DNA of 64,000 nucleotides. Source: Bacillota bacterium (GTDB taxonomy: Bacteria > Bacillota > Limnochordia > Limnochordales > ZCTH02-B6). The stretch covers positions 1 through 64,000 of the forward strand of contig JACDOI010000009.1 in NCBI GenBank assembly GCA_017656145.1, written 5' to 3'. The translations under genes and the position numbers were made by a program. The notes beneath the pieces were generated by a model. It was given only the letters and a program-made list of their open reading frames with translations. It was not told the origin of the DNA and did no database searches. Positions 50,945-60,175 of the stretch are shown one piece after another (the first letter of the stretch is position 1; each line of letters begins with the position of its first letter).

Positions 50945-52212
50945 CGGGCGCTGCCGGAAAGCGAATGGGCCCCGCAGCGGCCCGGGCGGTCTTGGCCGTA
51001 TCGTTTTTGAACCTGGCGGTCAGCCAGGGCATCCACCAGTCGTTTCCGCTGTTTTACGTATCGATGCTCGATGACTTGGGCTGGAGCCGGGCAGCCACCG
51101 CGGGCGTCTTTTCCCTCAGCATGCTGATCATCGGATCAAGCGGGCCGCTCGTCGGCTACGGCCTCCAAGCGCTTGGCGCCCGCCGCTGGTTGGCCGCAGG
51201 GGTGCTAGCGCTGGCCGCGGGGCTGGCAGCCACCGCCCGCATCGCGAGCGGCCCGGGCTTGTATTGGACCTATGGGGTCCTGGCCGCGGTGGGGCTCGCG
51301 GCCTTGGGCTGGTCGGTTCACGGCGCGGTGTTGACCAGTTGGTTTCGCCATCACCGGGGAACCGTAACGGCCGTCGCGTTTTCCGGTCAGGGCTTGGGCG
51401 CGATGGCCATGGCTCCTGTCGTCCAATGGCTGATCCAATCGCTGGGATGGCGAGGCGCGCTCATGGCGTTGAGCGGCCTGGTGGCCGCGTTGATCGTGCC
51501 GAACGTCGGGCTCATGAGGGATCCCCCCCGATCTCAGGCCGCGCCGGAGCCGGGCCAGCCTGCCACGGGCCCGTGGCAGGCGCTCAAGCACGCTCTGGGG
51601 ACGGGGGCGTTCTGGTACGGGTTCAGCGCGTTCTTTTTTGTGGCGCTCGGGATGTTTTCCATGGTTCCTCACCAGGCCGCGTTCTTGGTCGATTCGGGCT
51701 TCAGCCCGGCGGTGGCCGCCACGGCGGTGGCGGCGGTCGGGTTTTTGAGCTTTTCCGGCCGGCTGCTGTTCGGCTGGGTATCCGACCGGTGGGGGCATGT
51801 GACCTCGGCCGCGGCCAGCTCGGTCTTATCGGCTCTCGGCGCGGCCGCGATGCTCGTCATGACGTTCCGCCCCCACGGGGCGCTGGTCGCGCTGTACGCC
51901 TTGTGCTTCGGGCTCGGCTTCGGGTCCCGGGCCCCGGTGCTGGCGTCCCTGGCGGCGGAGAAATTTTCCGGGCCCAACTTCGGCGTCATATTCGGCGCGA
52001 TGACGCTCGGCCACGGCATGGGCGGTTCCGTGGGCCCCTGGATTGCCGGTTGGCTGTTTGATGTGACCGGTACCTATCGCTGGGTGTTCGCCTACGCGGT
52101 GTTCACGGCGTTGTTCAGCATCCGGCTCATCTCGGCGGCCGAACGAAGCCCGGGGTTTGCGGGCCTGAGGGTGGCTGGCCTGGATCCGGCCCAGGATGGG
52201 CCCGGGCGATGA
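50941..52212 (+). CDS. MFS transporter, oxalate/formate antiporter-like
   Basis: 423-residue permease with 12 predicted helices. The opening AVSFLNLAVSQGIHQSFPLFYV, the loop HRGTVTAVAFSGQGLGAM and the second-half motif GRLLFGWVSDRWG resemble monocarboxylate or oxalate/formate-type MFS members. GTG 50941 overlaps the Nudix-fusion stop; ATG 50965 is an alternative. It is coupled to the men-Nudix transcription unit. Substrate unknown. Confidence 0.9.
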   Translation: MTGAAGKRMGPAAARAVLAVSFLNLAVSQGIHQSFPLFYVSMLDDLGWSRAATAGVFSLSMLIIGSSGPLVGYGLQALGARRWLAAGVLALAAGLAATARIASGPGLYWTYGVLAAVGLAALGWSVHGAVLTSWFRHHRGTVTAVAFSGQGLGAMAMAPVVQWLIQSLGWRGALMALSGLVAALIVPNVGLMRDPPRSQAAPEPGQPATGPWQALKHALGTGAFWYGFSAFFFVALGMFSMVPHQAAFLVDSGFSPAVAATAVAAVGFLSFSGRLLFGWVSDRWGHVTSAAASSVLSALGAAAMLVMTFRPHGALVALYALCFGLGFGSRAPVLASLAAEKFSGPNFGVIFGAMTLGHGMGGSVGPWIAGWLFDVTGTYRWVFAYAVFTALFSIRLISAAERSPGFAGLRVAGLDPAQDGPGR

Positions 52213-52225
52213 AGGGAGCGTTCCG

Positions 52226-53425
52226 ATGGAGTATCTGGTGTGCACCGGGTGTGGAAAGCGGCGGGACATCGACGTGTTCTGCGCCCGCTGTCCCGCGTGC
52301 GGCGAGCCCCTGGAAGTGAGCCCGCCGCCGGGCGGCGCCGTCCGTTCCGATGCCCCGTTGCTTGAACGGTACGCCGCCTTCTTGCCGGCCGGGGCCCTCG
52401 GGCTTGGCCGGTCTCCCGCGCTGACCTTGGGCGAGGGCAACACGCCTTTGCTGCACCTGGAGCGGCTTGGGGAGCAGATCGGCGTTCCGAGGCTTTTGGT
52501 CAAGGTGGAGGGGGCCAATCCGACGGGGTCGTTCAAGGACCGGGGATCCGCGGCTGGGGTTCAGCGGGCCCGGGTGCTGGGGTTTTCCCGGGTGGGAACG
52601 GTGTCCACCGGCAACATGGCCGCCTCCGTCGCCGCGTATGCCGCCCGGGCGGGAATGCAGGCTGTGGTGCTCGTACCGGCGGACATTCCCAGGGCGAAGC
52701 TCGCTCCGATCGTCGCGTACAGCCCGCGCCTTGTCGGGGTCGAGGGCGATTACGGGACCCTGTACGGGCGGAGCCTGGAGCTTGGCGCGCGGTTGGGGAT
52801 CGCGTTTATCAACTCCGATGATCCGTTCCGGGTTGAGGGGCAGAAGACGCTGGCGCTGGAGTTGTGGCAACAGCTCGGGGGTCAAGTGCCCGACGCGGTG
52901 GTGGTGCCGGTCAGCTCCGGCGGGCACATGGCCGCTCTGCTCAAAGGTTTTGAGGAACTGCACGGGCTTGGGCTCACCGGGCGGGTGCCCCTCCTCATCG
53001 GCGTGCAGGCCGCGGGATGCGCGCCGATCGTCGAAGCGTACCGGCACGGCCGGCAGGCCGTGGAGCGGTGGGAGAATCCCGCCACCATCGCCCGCGCCAT
53101 CAGCAACCCATTGCCTCCGAGCGGCAACCGCCTGCTGCGGGCTCATCGCCGGGGCGCGCCGCTCCAGTTCATCACCGTCACCGATGAGGAGATTTTGGCC
53201 GCCTACCGGCTCCTTGCGGCCGAAGCCGGCGTTTTCGCCCAGCCCGATGCGGCCGCGTCGTTGGCCGCGGTCATCGCCCGGCAGAAAGACGGTTCCTTGG
53301 AAGATAAGACCGTGGTGGCCGTTTTGACCGGCCACGGCACCAAAGACTTGACACCCCTTGAGACGGCGGGGATCGAACTCCCCACCTGCCCCTTGGACAA
53401 GCTTGCCGAGGCGCTGGCCGGTTGA
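52226..53425 (+). CDS. thrC: threonine synthase
   Basis: 399-residue PLP enzyme converting O-phosphohomoserine to threonine. An N-terminal zinc-ribbon (CTGCG, CARCPACG) is followed by LGEGNTPLLHL, the PLP Lys in NPTGSFKDRGSA, STGNMAASVAAYAA and the SSGGHMAALLKG phosphate loop. Length and zinc ribbon match the class with such an N-terminus. ATG 52226 follows GGGAG by 7 bases, 13 bases after the MFS stop. No hom or thrB is nearby. Cysteate or other beta-replacing synthases in this fold are less likely alternatives. Confidence 0.85.
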   Translation: MEYLVCTGCGKRRDIDVFCARCPACGEPLEVSPPPGGAVRSDAPLLERYAAFLPAGALGLGRSPALTLGEGNTPLLHLERLGEQIGVPRLLVKVEGANPTGSFKDRGSAAGVQRARVLGFSRVGTVSTGNMAASVAAYAARAGMQAVVLVPADIPRAKLAPIVAYSPRLVGVEGDYGTLYGRSLELGARLGIAFINSDDPFRVEGQKTLALELWQQLGGQVPDAVVVPVSSGGHMAALLKGFEELHGLGLTGRVPLLIGVQAAGCAPIVEAYRHGRQAVERWENPATIARAISNPLPPSGNRLLRAHRRGAPLQFITVTDEEILAAYRLLAAEAGVFAQPDAAASLAAVIARQKDGSLEDKTVVAVLTGHGTKDLTPLETAGIELPTCPLDKLAEALAG

Positions 53426-53453
53426 CGGGGCGGGCCACGACGGCTGGCGACTA

Positions 53454-53483
53454 TTGACAGGAATTCAGAAGCAGGGCTAAACT
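53454..53483 (+). promoter_or_regulatory. promoter of pckA
   Basis: TTGACA (53454-53459), 18-base spacer, TAAACT (53478-53483), about 145 bases before the pckA start. The consensus -35 box and good -10 box stand out in an AT-richer patch just after thrC. The long leader has no recognised regulatory RNA. Confidence 0.7.
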
Positions 53484-53628
53484 TGCTGTATACAGGATGC
53501 CGACGGGCGGGCGGCCCTGGCATCTCCCTCCAGCGGTTTCTGTTCCCGGCGTGGCGCCCTTGCCGCGAACGCCGCGCCCGGAGCCGAATCCGGCGTTCAG
53601 CCCTTTTCCGGAGAGACGATGCGAAAGG

Positions 53629-55215
53629 ATGACCGACGTGACAGCAAAGGCGGACACCGTCGTGCAGGCGATCCTCGCCGGGGCAGGTGAACTGCATCAC
53701 AATCTTTCTCCGGCGCAGCTGGTCGAGAAGGCGCTTTTGCGGGGAGAGGTGCGGCTCGCCTCCAACGGGGCCGCGGTGGCCGCTACGGGGAAGTACACCG
53801 GCCGGTCTCCGAAGGACAAGTACGTGGTCCGGGACGCCTGGACTGCGGAGCGCGTGGCCTGGGGAAGCGTCAACCAACCCATGGAGCCGGAGGTGGCGGG
53901 CGCTCTCTTAGATCGGGTGGCCGCCTACTTGCAGGGAAAGGAACTGTTCGTCTTTGACGGCGCGGCGGGGGCCCTTGAGCGCCACCAGATCCGGGTGCGG
54001 GTGATCACGGAGTTCGCATGGCACAACTTGTTCGCCCGCAATTTGCTGTTGCGCGACCCGGCCGGGGAAGGGCCGTTTGCCCATTGGAACTTGATCTACG
54101 CCCCCGGCTTCCAAGCGGTGCCCGAGCGGGACGGCACCCGTTCGGAAGCCTTCATTGTGCTGGACTTTTCCCGGCAACTGGTGCTCATCGGCGGCACCCG
54201 GTACGCCGGTGAGCTGAAGAAAGCGGTATTTACCGTCATGAACGGGCTGTTGCCCGATCGCGGCGTCATGCCGATGCACTGCGGCGCCAACGTCGGGGAG
54301 CAAGGGGATGTGGCGCTGTTTTTCGGGCTTTCGGGCACCGGCAAGACGACTCTGTCCGCGGACGGCAACCGGCGGCTTTTGGGCGACGACGAGCACGGCT
54401 GGGCGGACGAAGGCGTGTTCAACTTCGAAGGCGGCTGCTACGCCAAAACCATCGGCCTTTCCCAGGAAAAGGAACCGCAGATCTGGAACGCCATCCGGTT
54501 CGGCAGCGTGCTGGAAAACGTTGTCGTCAACCCGCAGTCTCGCGTCCCCGATTACGCGGACGGGTCGCTGACGGAAAACACCCGGGCAGCGTATCCGTTG
54601 GAACACATTCCCGGAGCCCTGGCCGGCGGCGTCGCCGGCCATCCCCGGACCATCTTCTTCCTGAGCGCGGACGCGTTCGGCGTGTTGCCGCCCATCGCCC
54701 GGCTCGATGCGGAGCAGGCCATGTACTACTTCTTGTCGGGCTACACGAGCAAGCTGGCCGGCACCGAGCGGGGCGTCACGTCACCCGAAGCCACCTTTTC
54801 CACCGCGTTCGGAGAGCCGTTTTTGCCGTTGCCCCCGCAAGTGTACGCCCGGATGCTGGGCGAGCGCATTACCCGCCACGGCGTGCGGGTGTTTTTGGTG
54901 AACACCGGCTGGATCGGCGGCCCGTACGGCGTCGGCCGGCGCATCGACCTGGCCTACACCCGGACCCTGGTGCGGGCGGCCCTGGCGGGGGAGCTGGAAG
55001 ACGTGCCGTGGCATCGGGAACCCCATTTCGGACTGCTCATCCCAGAACGGTGCCCCGGCGTGCCGGACTCGATCCTGAATCCTAAGGGGATGTGGGACGA
55101 CGGTTCGGCCTACGACGCCAAGGCGGCCGAGCTGGCCCGGAAGTTCGCCGACAACTACCGGCGATTCGGCGAGGGCGCCCGGGAGCCCGCGGCCGCGGCT
55201 GGACGGGATGCGTGA
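53629..55215 (+). CDS. pckA: phosphoenolpyruvate carboxykinase (ATP)
   Basis: 528-residue gluconeogenic enzyme turning oxaloacetate and ATP into PEP. ATP-type hallmarks are [29 protein letters not shown] (active-site Lys), the MHCGAN motif, kinase loop [11 protein letters not shown] and DDEHGW. Length agrees with Bacillus PckA (527). ATG 53629 lies 13 bases after GGAGAG; GTG 53638 has AAAGG at better spacing and is possible. It lets the cell grow on the acids and amino acids that neighbouring catabolic genes would supply. It overlaps the thioesterase GTG by 4 bases. Confidence 0.97.
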   Translation: MTDVTAKADTVVQAILAGAGELHHNLSPAQLVEKALLRGEVRLASNGAAVAATGKYTGRSPKDKYVVRDAWTAERVAWGSVNQPMEPEVAGALLDRVAAYLQGKELFVFDGAAGALERHQIRVRVITEFAWHNLFARNLLLRDPAGEGPFAHWNLIYAPGFQAVPERDGTRSEAFIVLDFSRQLVLIGGTRYAGELKKAVFTVMNGLLPDRGVMPMHCGANVGEQGDVALFFGLSGTGKTTLSADGNRRLLGDDEHGWADEGVFNFEGGCYAKTIGLSQEKEPQIWNAIRFGSVLENVVVNPQSRVPDYADGSLTENTRAAYPLEHIPGALAGGVAGHPRTIFFLSADAFGVLPPIARLDAEQAMYYFLSGYTSKLAGTERGVTSPEATFSTAFGEPFLPLPPQVYARMLGERITRHGVRVFLVNTGWIGGPYGVGRRIDLAYTRTLVRAALAGELEDVPWHREPHFGLLIPERCPGVPDSILNPKGMWDDGSAYDAKAAELARKFADNYRRFGEGAREPAAAAGRDA

Positions 55216-55652
55216 GCGCGATGGGTGAGGTCATGGGTGTCCAACGGTTTCGGGTCCGCTACAACGAAGCGGACCCGATGGGCATCACCTACTATGCCAC
55301 GTACTTCGACTGGTTTACCCTGGGCCGGACGGAGCTATTGCGGGACGCCGGCCTGCCGTACGCGGAACTGGAGCGGCAGGGGCTTCTGTTGCCGGTACTG
55401 GAAGCCCGCTGCCGCTATGTTTCCCCAACCCGCTACGACGACCTGATCCGGCTTGAAACCGCACTCACCGCCTGCACCCGCACCCGGATGAGCTTTCGAT
55501 ACCGGGTCGTTCGGGAAGGTTCCCCCGAGCGGCTCGCGGTCGAGGGCGAGACGCACCACGCGTTCATTGACTCCAAGTACAAACCGATCGACGTGATGAA
55601 GCGTTACCCGCAAGTATGGGAGCGGCTTCACAAGCTGTTGATGACGTCGTAG
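55212..55652 (+). CDS. hot-dog-fold acyl-CoA thioesterase (4HBT/YbgC type)
   Basis: 146-residue thioesterase. The YbgC/4-hydroxybenzoyl-CoA thioesterase pattern is clear: [20 protein letters not shown] with the catalytic Asp, then [21 protein letters not shown] and [15 protein letters not shown] 55212 overlaps the pckA stop; ATG 55221 and 55233 are alternatives. It could be the DHNA-CoA hydrolase needed between MenB and MenA, which is otherwise missing here, but general acyl-CoA hydrolysis is equally plausible. Confidence 0.88.
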   Translation: MSAMGEVMGVQRFRVRYNEADPMGITYYATYFDWFTLGRTELLRDAGLPYAELERQGLLLPVLEARCRYVSPTRYDDLIRLETALTACTRTRMSFRYRVVREGSPERLAVEGETHHAFIDSKYKPIDVMKRYPQVWERLHKLLMTS

Positions 55653-56002
55653 CCCAGCGCCCGCAGTCGGTACGTCCATCGATGGCGGCATGCCCGCTTG
55701 AGCTGCACTTCTTGTTCGGCGAAAAACCGGTGGAGCGCGCCCCAATCCTCCTCTTGGAGCGGGCCCGGTTGCCGGGCCATCCAGATCGCGTGGACCGGCG
55801 GGTACGCGTCCAGGGGGAACGCCCCTTCTTCGAAGACGAATTCCAGGGTGGTGGGCTCGCCCGCGGGGCTGTACCCGATGACGTACGCCTCATATCGGAT
55901 CAGGCCGTCCACCTGGTCGAGGTACATCCAGGCGAATACGTCGTCCTCGTACGAGACGACGTCCTTTTTTTGCGATGGCAACAACAGCGACCGCTCTCTC
56001 AT
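55628..56002 (-). CDS. hypothetical protein, acidic, no recognised family
   Basis: 124 residues from ATG 56002 (GTG 56056 would add 18). Soluble, rich in Glu/Asp and aromatic residues (YEDDVFAWMYLDQVDGL, TTLEFVFEEGAFPLDAYPP). No membrane segment or cysteine pair. The pattern of alternating hydrophobic and charged residues suggests a folded protein rather than a shadow frame. It overlaps the convergent thioesterase by 25 bases. Ribosome site weak. Function unknown. Confidence 0.5.
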   Translation of the reverse strand: MRERSLLLPSQKKDVVSYEDDVFAWMYLDQVDGLIRYEAYVIGYSPAGEPTTLEFVFEEGAFPLDAYPPVHAIWMARQPGPLQEEDWGALHRFFAEQEVQLKRACRHRWTYRLRALGYDVINSL

Positions 56003-56194
56003 GGGTTCCCCACCCGTCCCCGGTTTCATGACCCCGGCTCGTGTGCCGGGCGTCACCGCTAGTATTGGTTACCAACGGCCCTTCATCCTCATGATACGGA
56101 GGGATTCACCGCCAAGGCCCCCGATCCTTCGCCGGAGTGCCGGGACCGGCAGACATCGTCGTTTTGCTGCGGCGGGGCGAGTAGCAGGAGCTAT

Positions 56195-57460
56195 TTGCCA
56201 GGCGTCGAAGACAAGCCCGGGCGCGGGACGCCCCGGCGGTCGGAGTTGGGAGGCCTTTCACGGTTGGCTTCGTTTCAGCCACGCACAAGGGCGGATCAGG
56301 AGGAGTGGGACGCAGCCCGGCTGTACCCGTACGGCACACCGGCAGCCCACAGCCGCGGGCGGCGGTGGCCCGAGTTGGCAGACGATCCGCGAACGGCGTT
56401 CCAGCGCGACCGGGATCGGATCTTGCATTCGGCTGCCTTCCGGCGGCTGCAGTACAAGACCCAGGTCTTCGTTTTCCACGAAGGGGATTTTTACCGAACC
56501 CGCCTGACCCACTCCCTGGAAGTGGCGCAGATCGGAGCGGCGCTGGCCCGCATGGTGGGCGCCAATCCCGACCTGGTGGAGGCGATTTCTCTGGCCCACG
56601 ATCTGGGCCATCCGCCTTTCGGCCACGGCGGCGAGGAAGAACTCAACCGCCTGATGGAACCGGCCGGCGGCTTTGACCACAACCTTCAGGCGCTCCGCAT
56701 CGTCGATGAGCTGGAACTCCGCTATCCGTCCCATCCGGGGCTCAACCTGACATGGGAGGTCCGGGAGGGCATTGCCCGCCATGAGACGTTTTTCGACCGT
56801 CCTCCGGTTCCCGACGAGTTTGCCGGCTTCCCCCAACCGGGGCTTGAGGCACAGCTCTCCAGTCTGGCCGACATGATCGCTTACTGTACCCACGATTTGG
56901 AAGATGCGCTGGCCATCGGTTTTGTGCGCGAGGAGGAACTGGAGCGTCAAGTCGAATTGTGGCAAGAGTTGCCGCCGGTGGACGACATTCACCCGTACCC
57001 GCCCTTGGCCCGTCAGGCGATGACCCGCAGCTTTCGGGTGCGCAGCCTCATCGACCGGCTGGTGCGGGCCGCGGCCCAGGAGACGCTCCGGCGGCTTTCG
57101 CAACTGGGAATTCGAGAACCCGACGACGTGCGGCGGCATCCGGATCCCGCGGCCGGGTTTCCGCCCGAGGTCGAGGCTGGGCTCGCCGCGCTCAAAGATT
57201 TCTTGACCGAACGGGTGTACAGCGACCCGCGCACGGTGCGCATGATGTACAAGGGGCGGATGATCCTAAACCGCCTCTTCGAAGCGTTCTACGGGCGCCC
57301 GGAGCTCCTGCCCCGCGTCGCCCAGGAGCGGCTTTGGGCGGGAGAAAGCCGGTTTCGGGTCGTGTGCGATTATATCAGTTCGATGACGGACCGGCATGCC
57401 ATGGACTTGTACGATACGCTGTTTCATCCGTACGAAAGATCGTTGCAGGGTCCGGCGTGA
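56195..57460 (+). CDS. dgt: dGTPase-like HD-domain triphosphohydrolase
   Basis: 421-residue HD protein that would hydrolyse dGTP or other dNTPs to the nucleoside and tripolyphosphate. Metal ligands are in order: His of TRLTHSLEVAQI, His-Asp of AHDLGHPPFGH, and Asp of DMIAYCTHDLEDA. An N-terminal DPRTAFQRDRDRILHSAAFRRLQYKTQVF segment (in part) marks the dGTPase family. TTG 56195 has AGGAG 5 bases upstream. Length is near the short type-2 dGTPases. Not obviously cotranscribed with neighbours; a TATAAT promoter follows its stop. Confidence 0.9.
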   Translation: MPGVEDKPGRGTPRRSELGGLSRLASFQPRTRADQEEWDAARLYPYGTPAAHSRGRRWPELADDPRTAFQRDRDRILHSAAFRRLQYKTQVFVFHEGDFYRTRLTHSLEVAQIGAALARMVGANPDLVEAISLAHDLGHPPFGHGGEEELNRLMEPAGGFDHNLQALRIVDELELRYPSHPGLNLTWEVREGIARHETFFDRPPVPDEFAGFPQPGLEAQLSSLADMIAYCTHDLEDALAIGFVREEELERQVELWQELPPVDDIHPYPPLARQAMTRSFRVRSLIDRLVRAAAQETLRRLSQLGIREPDDVRRHPDPAAGFPPEVEAGLAALKDFLTERVYSDPRTVRMMYKGRMILNRLFEAFYGRPELLPRVAQERLWAGESRFRVVCDYISSMTDRHAMDLYDTLFHPYERSLQGPA

Positions 57461-57463
57461 GTA

Positions 57464-57492
57464 TGGGACAAGCCCGCAAGAAGTGATATAAT
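57464..57492 (+). promoter_or_regulatory. promoter of the Gfo/Idh operon
   Basis: A perfect TATAAT at 57487-57492 is preceded after 17 bases by TGGGAC (57464-57469), 72 bases before the ATG at 57565. The -10 box is consensus; the -35 box is moderate. Confidence 0.65.
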
Positions 57493-57564
57493 GGGATGGA
57501 GTTTGCGGGCGGCCCAGCACGCCCCAACGGCAGCTACCGGTCGAGTCCGAACAGGAGGATACCG

Positions 57565-58563
57565 ATGCACAAAGTCCGAGTGGGCGTCATTGGGGTCGGC
57601 ACGATGGGCCGCCATCATGCCCGGGCGTACGCCCATTTTAAGTATCTGTGTGAATTCGTGGGCGTTCATGACGTGAATCCGGTCAACATGGCGACGGTGG
57701 CTGAGAAATATGAGGTCACGGCCTTTCCCCGGGTCGAAGACCTGTTGTCGGAGGTGGACGCGGTCACCATCGCCGCACCGACCGGCTACCACTACGAGCT
57801 GGCAGAGAAGGCCCTCACAGCCGGGGTCCACGTCCTGGTGGAAAAGCCGGTCTGCCGGACGGTAACCGAGGCCCGGCGGCTGGAGCGGCTCGCCCAGGAT
57901 CGGGGTTGCGTTGTGCAGGTGGGCCACATCGAGCGGTTCAACCCGGCCGTGCAGGAGCTGGCCAAGCTGTTGCAGCGATATCCGGTCGTGGCCGTCGACG
58001 TGAAGCGGATGGGGCCGTTCGACCCCCGGGTCCGGGATCTGGACGTCATCCAGGACATGATGGTGCACGACATCGATATCCTCCGCTACTTGTTGCAGGC
58101 CGAGATCGTCGACGTTCACGCGGAAGCCCGCAAGGTCAAGTCTTCCACCTTCGCCGATCATGCGGTCTGCACGGCCAGGCTTTCCAACGGCGTCATCGCC
58201 AGCCTCACCGCGAGCCGGGTCACCGAACAGCGGATCCGGGTCATGAACGTGACGTGCCAAGGCGCCTACATCGAGATGGACTATATCGACCGGCGCCTCA
58301 CCCTCTCCCGGGACAGCCGGCTGCACTACGGGAACAACGGCAAGCAGACATGTACTCTGGAAAACGTCGGGGAACGCATCTATGTGCCCGACGAGGAGCC
58401 GTTGCTTGCGCAAACGCAGCACTTCCTGGAATGCGTTTTGTACGGTCGCCAGCCGCTGATCGGGGTTCCCGACGGCAGGGCGGCCCTCGAAGTGGTTGAG
58501 CGGATTCAAGAACAAGTGTACGACGAACGGGCCGTGCCGTCGCTGGACGGCGTGGCCGTTTAG
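57565..58563 (+). CDS. Gfo/Idh/MocA-family oxidoreductase (UDP-sugar 3-dehydrogenase-like)
   Basis: 332-residue NAD(P) enzyme. Rossmann motif VGVIGVGTMGRHHARAY, the EKP motif in VLVEKPVC, and the active-site HDIDILRYLL (His/Asp). Pairing with a DegT aminotransferase 12 bases downstream resembles WlbA/WlbE-type sets that make 3-amino sugars from UDP-GlcNAc derivatives. ATG 57565 follows CAGGAGGA at good spacing. Sugar substrate is inferred from context only. Confidence 0.9.
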   Translation: MHKVRVGVIGVGTMGRHHARAYAHFKYLCEFVGVHDVNPVNMATVAEKYEVTAFPRVEDLLSEVDAVTIAAPTGYHYELAEKALTAGVHVLVEKPVCRTVTEARRLERLAQDRGCVVQVGHIERFNPAVQELAKLLQRYPVVAVDVKRMGPFDPRVRDLDVIQDMMVHDIDILRYLLQAEIVDVHAEARKVKSSTFADHAVCTARLSNGVIASLTASRVTEQRIRVMNVTCQGAYIEMDYIDRRLTLSRDSRLHYGNNGKQTCTLENVGERIYVPDEEPLLAQTQHFLECVLYGRQPLIGVPDGRAALEVVERIQEQVYDERAVPSLDGVAV

Positions 58564-58575
58564 GGGGCGCGCCCA

Positions 58576-59694
58576 TTGATCCGGCTGGCCCAGCCTCACC
58601 TGGGGGAGGAAGAGATCGCCGCCGTACAGGAAGTGCTCCGCTCGGGCCGTGTGGCCGCAGGGCCGCAGGTCCGCCGGTTTGAAGAGGCGTTCGCGGCCTA
58701 TGTGGGCGTCCGGCACGCGATCGCCACCGCGAACGGAACCGCGGCGCTGCACGCGGCCCTCGCCGCCGCGGGCGTAGGCCCGGGGGATCGGGTCGTCACG
58801 ACCCCGTTCACGTTTGTGGCCACCGCCAACGCCATCCTGCATTGCGGCGCCATCCCGGTGTTTGCCGACATCGATCCGGTAACGTTTAACCTATCGCCCA
58901 CATCGCTGGCGGAAGTGCTGGGGCAGTTGGCCGCGGCGGGCACGCCGGCCCGGGCGGTGCTGGCAGTGCACCTGTTCGGCCTCGCATGCGACATGGCGGC
59001 CATCGCGGCCATCGCGGCCGAGCACGGCGCGGCGGTCATCGAGGACTGCGCCCAGGCCCACGGCGCCGCGTATTCCGGGCGCCGGGTGGGCACGTTTGGC
59101 GTATGCGGGACGTTCAGCTTCTACGCGACCAAGAACATGACCACCGGCGAGGGCGGCATGGTCGTCACCAACTCCGACGAGGTGGCCGAACGGGTCCGGC
59201 AGTTCATCAACCACGGCCGGGTCGACCGGTACGAACATGCGGTGCTCGGCTACAACTACCGGATGACGGACGTTTCGGCAGCCATCGGTCTTGTGCAGCT
59301 CCGCAAGCTGGAGACGCTGAACTTGCGGCGGCGGGCCAACGCGGTGCGGCTCAGCCGCCTGCTCGGCAAGACGCCGGATCTCGTGCTGCCCGCGGAGCCC
59401 GCGGGGTATCGCCACGTGTACCACCAGTACACCGTCCGCCATCCCCACCGGGACGAGCTGGCCGCGTGGCTGCGGGAGCGGGACGTGGAGACCGCCGTCA
59501 TCTATCCGATTCCTTTGCACCAGCAACCGCTTTACCGGGAGCTGGGGTACGGCCGCCAGTCGCTGCCCGCAGCGGAGGAAGCCGCCCGGCAAGTGCTGTC
59601 GTTGCCGGTCCATCCCGGTCTCTCCGACGACGACATCCAGGCGGTGGCCGAAGCCATCCGGTCGTTTGCCGCCCGGCGGGTGCGGGCCCGGTAG
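58576..59694 (+). CDS. DegT/DnrJ/EryC1-family sugar aminotransferase
   Basis: 372-residue PLP enzyme transferring an amino group to a keto-sugar nucleotide. The PLP Lys is in FSFYATKNMTTGEGG; AHGAAY, VYHQYTVR and VIYPIPLHQQP are family blocks. TTG at 58576 has only a weak G-rich ribosome site but fits the start MIRLAQPHLGEEEI. Works with the preceding dehydrogenase, which would supply the 3-keto sugar. End product possibly part of surface polysaccharide or glycan. Confidence 0.92.
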   Translation: MIRLAQPHLGEEEIAAVQEVLRSGRVAAGPQVRRFEEAFAAYVGVRHAIATANGTAALHAALAAAGVGPGDRVVTTPFTFVATANAILHCGAIPVFADIDPVTFNLSPTSLAEVLGQLAAAGTPARAVLAVHLFGLACDMAAIAAIAAEHGAAVIEDCAQAHGAAYSGRRVGTFGVCGTFSFYATKNMTTGEGGMVVTNSDEVAERVRQFINHGRVDRYEHAVLGYNYRMTDVSAAIGLVQLRKLETLNLRRRANAVRLSRLLGKTPDLVLPAEPAGYRHVYHQYTVRHPHRDELAAWLRERDVETAVIYPIPLHQQPLYRELGYGRQSLPAAEEAARQVLSLPVHPGLSDDDIQAVAEAIRSFAARRVRAR

Positions 59695-59794
59695 CGGGCC
59701 CGGTGGCCTGTCCTTCAAGCGCCTGCCCGTTGCCCGGACCGGGCAGGAAGGCGCGGGGCGCTGTGGAAAACGGGCGGCAAAGGGGGGCATAGCT

Positions 59795-60118
59795 TTGGCG
59801 GCTGTCGAGCGGGTGGACGTCGTGGATATCGATGAGTACACCGAGCCGGCATCGGAACCCGGCTATTACGCGATTTACCTGCGGCTATCCAGGGAGCCGT
59901 CGCCCCGGTGGCGGGAGCTGTTTGAGCGGGAGTGGCAAAGCATCCCTACCGGGTTCAAGCGGCGGGCCCAGGTGGTCGGGGACCGGGTGCGCATCGAAAT
60001 TCACGGGGACGATCTCGTGCGGGAACAGGTGAACTTCGCCGCGGCGCTGGTGGAGAGGACCAACGCGGCGGCCGCACATTCGCCCGCGTCCGGGCAGGAG
60101 AACGGGAACCGGGGGTGA
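59795..60118 (+). CDS. hypothetical small protein
   Basis: 107-residue soluble acidic protein (VDVVDIDEYTEPASEPGYYAI, YLRLSREPSPRWRELFEREW). No motif recognised. TTG 59795 has AAAGGGGGG about 9 bases upstream. It sits 100 bases after the aminotransferase and next to the LuxR-type gene, in the same direction. The ordered beta/alpha pattern suggests a small domain of about 85 residues with a disordered tail. Confidence 0.6.
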   Translation: MAAVERVDVVDIDEYTEPASEPGYYAIYLRLSREPSPRWRELFEREWQSIPTGFKRRAQVVGDRVRIEIHGDDLVREQVNFAAALVERTNAAAAHSPASGQENGNRG

Positions 60119-60175
60119 ATGTCAAGGGACGCCGGCCGTGCCCACAGGGGCGATTGGCGGAGGTGCGTCATCACG

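Noticed and set aside
55092-55211. Longer form of the thioesterase starting inside pckA
   Set aside because: The extra residues are Arg/Gly-rich shadow sequence of pckA. The hot-dog domain starts after 55233.
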